Positions 63,625 to 64,000 of a stretch of DNA of 64,000 bases are shown piece by piece (positions within the stretch are counted from its first letter, which is position 1; the number at the start of each line of letters is the position of its first letter). Location of the stretch: contig OX352301.1 of assembly GCA_947086415.1 (NCBI GenBank), positions 8,430,114 through 8,494,113 of the forward strand. Reading direction: 5' to 3'. The stretch comes from Pammene aurita (Eukaryota > Arthropoda > Insecta > Lepidoptera > Tortricidae). The translations under genes and the position numbers were made by a program. The notes beneath the pieces were generated by a model. That model was not told where the DNA came from. It did no database searches and saw nothing but the letters and a program-made list of their open reading frames with translations.

Positions 63625-64000
63625 TATATGGATAACAAGTCCGAAATAAACAGTTTCATTTCATTGACCCAAATAAAATTCCAATCATTTTCATGTTTTA
63701 TTATTATTATTGATGTACGATCATTAAATATTCCACGTAGCATTGCAATAAAATCGTTCATAAATATCATAATAATCATTAAAACATTAGTAGGTCTGTA
63801 GAAAACCCTTAAATACATAAATTTGACAAAAATAATAGTATCCTGTGCTATTACGAGTAGACAGTTGGTACAGGCTCTTTTACTAGTAATGTAACCTAAT
63901 GTGTGTCAAAGGGAAACAAAGCAGTTACCGACTTCAAAATTAGGGCAATTACTATAAGAATCACATGCGTCCGCGATCGTTTATCGCTATTGAATATTCA
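63625..64000. other. AT-rich sequence, no gene seen
   Basis: No supportable gene. TTACCGACTTCAAAATTAGG near 63927 resembles the end of the AACCGACTTCA repeat at 40434. Confidence 0.4.

Overview
This is eukaryotic DNA and almost certainly lepidopteran (moth or butterfly). The unique sequence is AT-rich. The repeats are ones I recognise from Lepidoptera: Helitrons ending in a GC-rich hairpin plus CTAG, tRNA-derived SINEs, the interspersed GGTTCCGTAG repeat, RTE and CR1/Daphne-type non-LTR retrotransposons, and Bel-Pao and Ty3/gypsy LTR elements. I see no operons, CRISPR array, rRNA or genuine tRNA gene. The only hint of a host gene is one short THAP-like exon near 13.2 kb. Family names come from recognised motifs; no database search was possible.

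Layout. 1-17 kb: small inverted-repeat elements (MITEs), a SINE at 5.8 kb, and three Helitrons (2553-5030, 12720-13122, 13480-16747). The third Helitron contains a long-inverted-repeat element with a 9-bp minisatellite. The THAP-like exon lies between the last two Helitrons. 17.4-19.8 kb: a complete hAT transposon with a 475-residue transposase, long terminal inverted repeats (TIRs) that match perfectly, and an 8-bp target duplication (TSD). 20.4-22.8 kb: a second, non-coding hAT-type element filled with a ~118-bp satellite. 25.6-34.7 kb: a complete minus-strand Bel-Pao retrotransposon with near-identical 1478-bp LTRs and one 1997-codon Gag-Pol frame.

36.8-39.9 kb: a GGTTCCGTAG repeat split by a minus-strand RTE retrotransposon, itself carrying a small insertion. 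41.8-49.6 kb: a decayed Ty3/gypsy element. Its left LTR carries a 5'-truncated RTE copy and its right LTR a poly(T)-bounded retroposon. 52-57 kb: a SINE, then a minus-strand CR1/Daphne-type LINE whose ORF1 is interrupted just after its start codon by a hAT-like element. 57.3-58.5 kb: a 5'-truncated RTE-like LINE inserted at the edge of a hAT MITE. 58.5-64 kb: mostly AT-rich sequence with more MITEs, including one nested inside another.

The genes do not form a pathway; each coding region serves its own element. The two most plausibly functional are the hAT transposase and the Bel-Pao polyprotein. The main interest is the transposition record: target duplications, nested insertions that can be ordered in time, internal tandem repeats, and the stranded THAP-like exon. 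I found no convincing new biological system beyond these elements.
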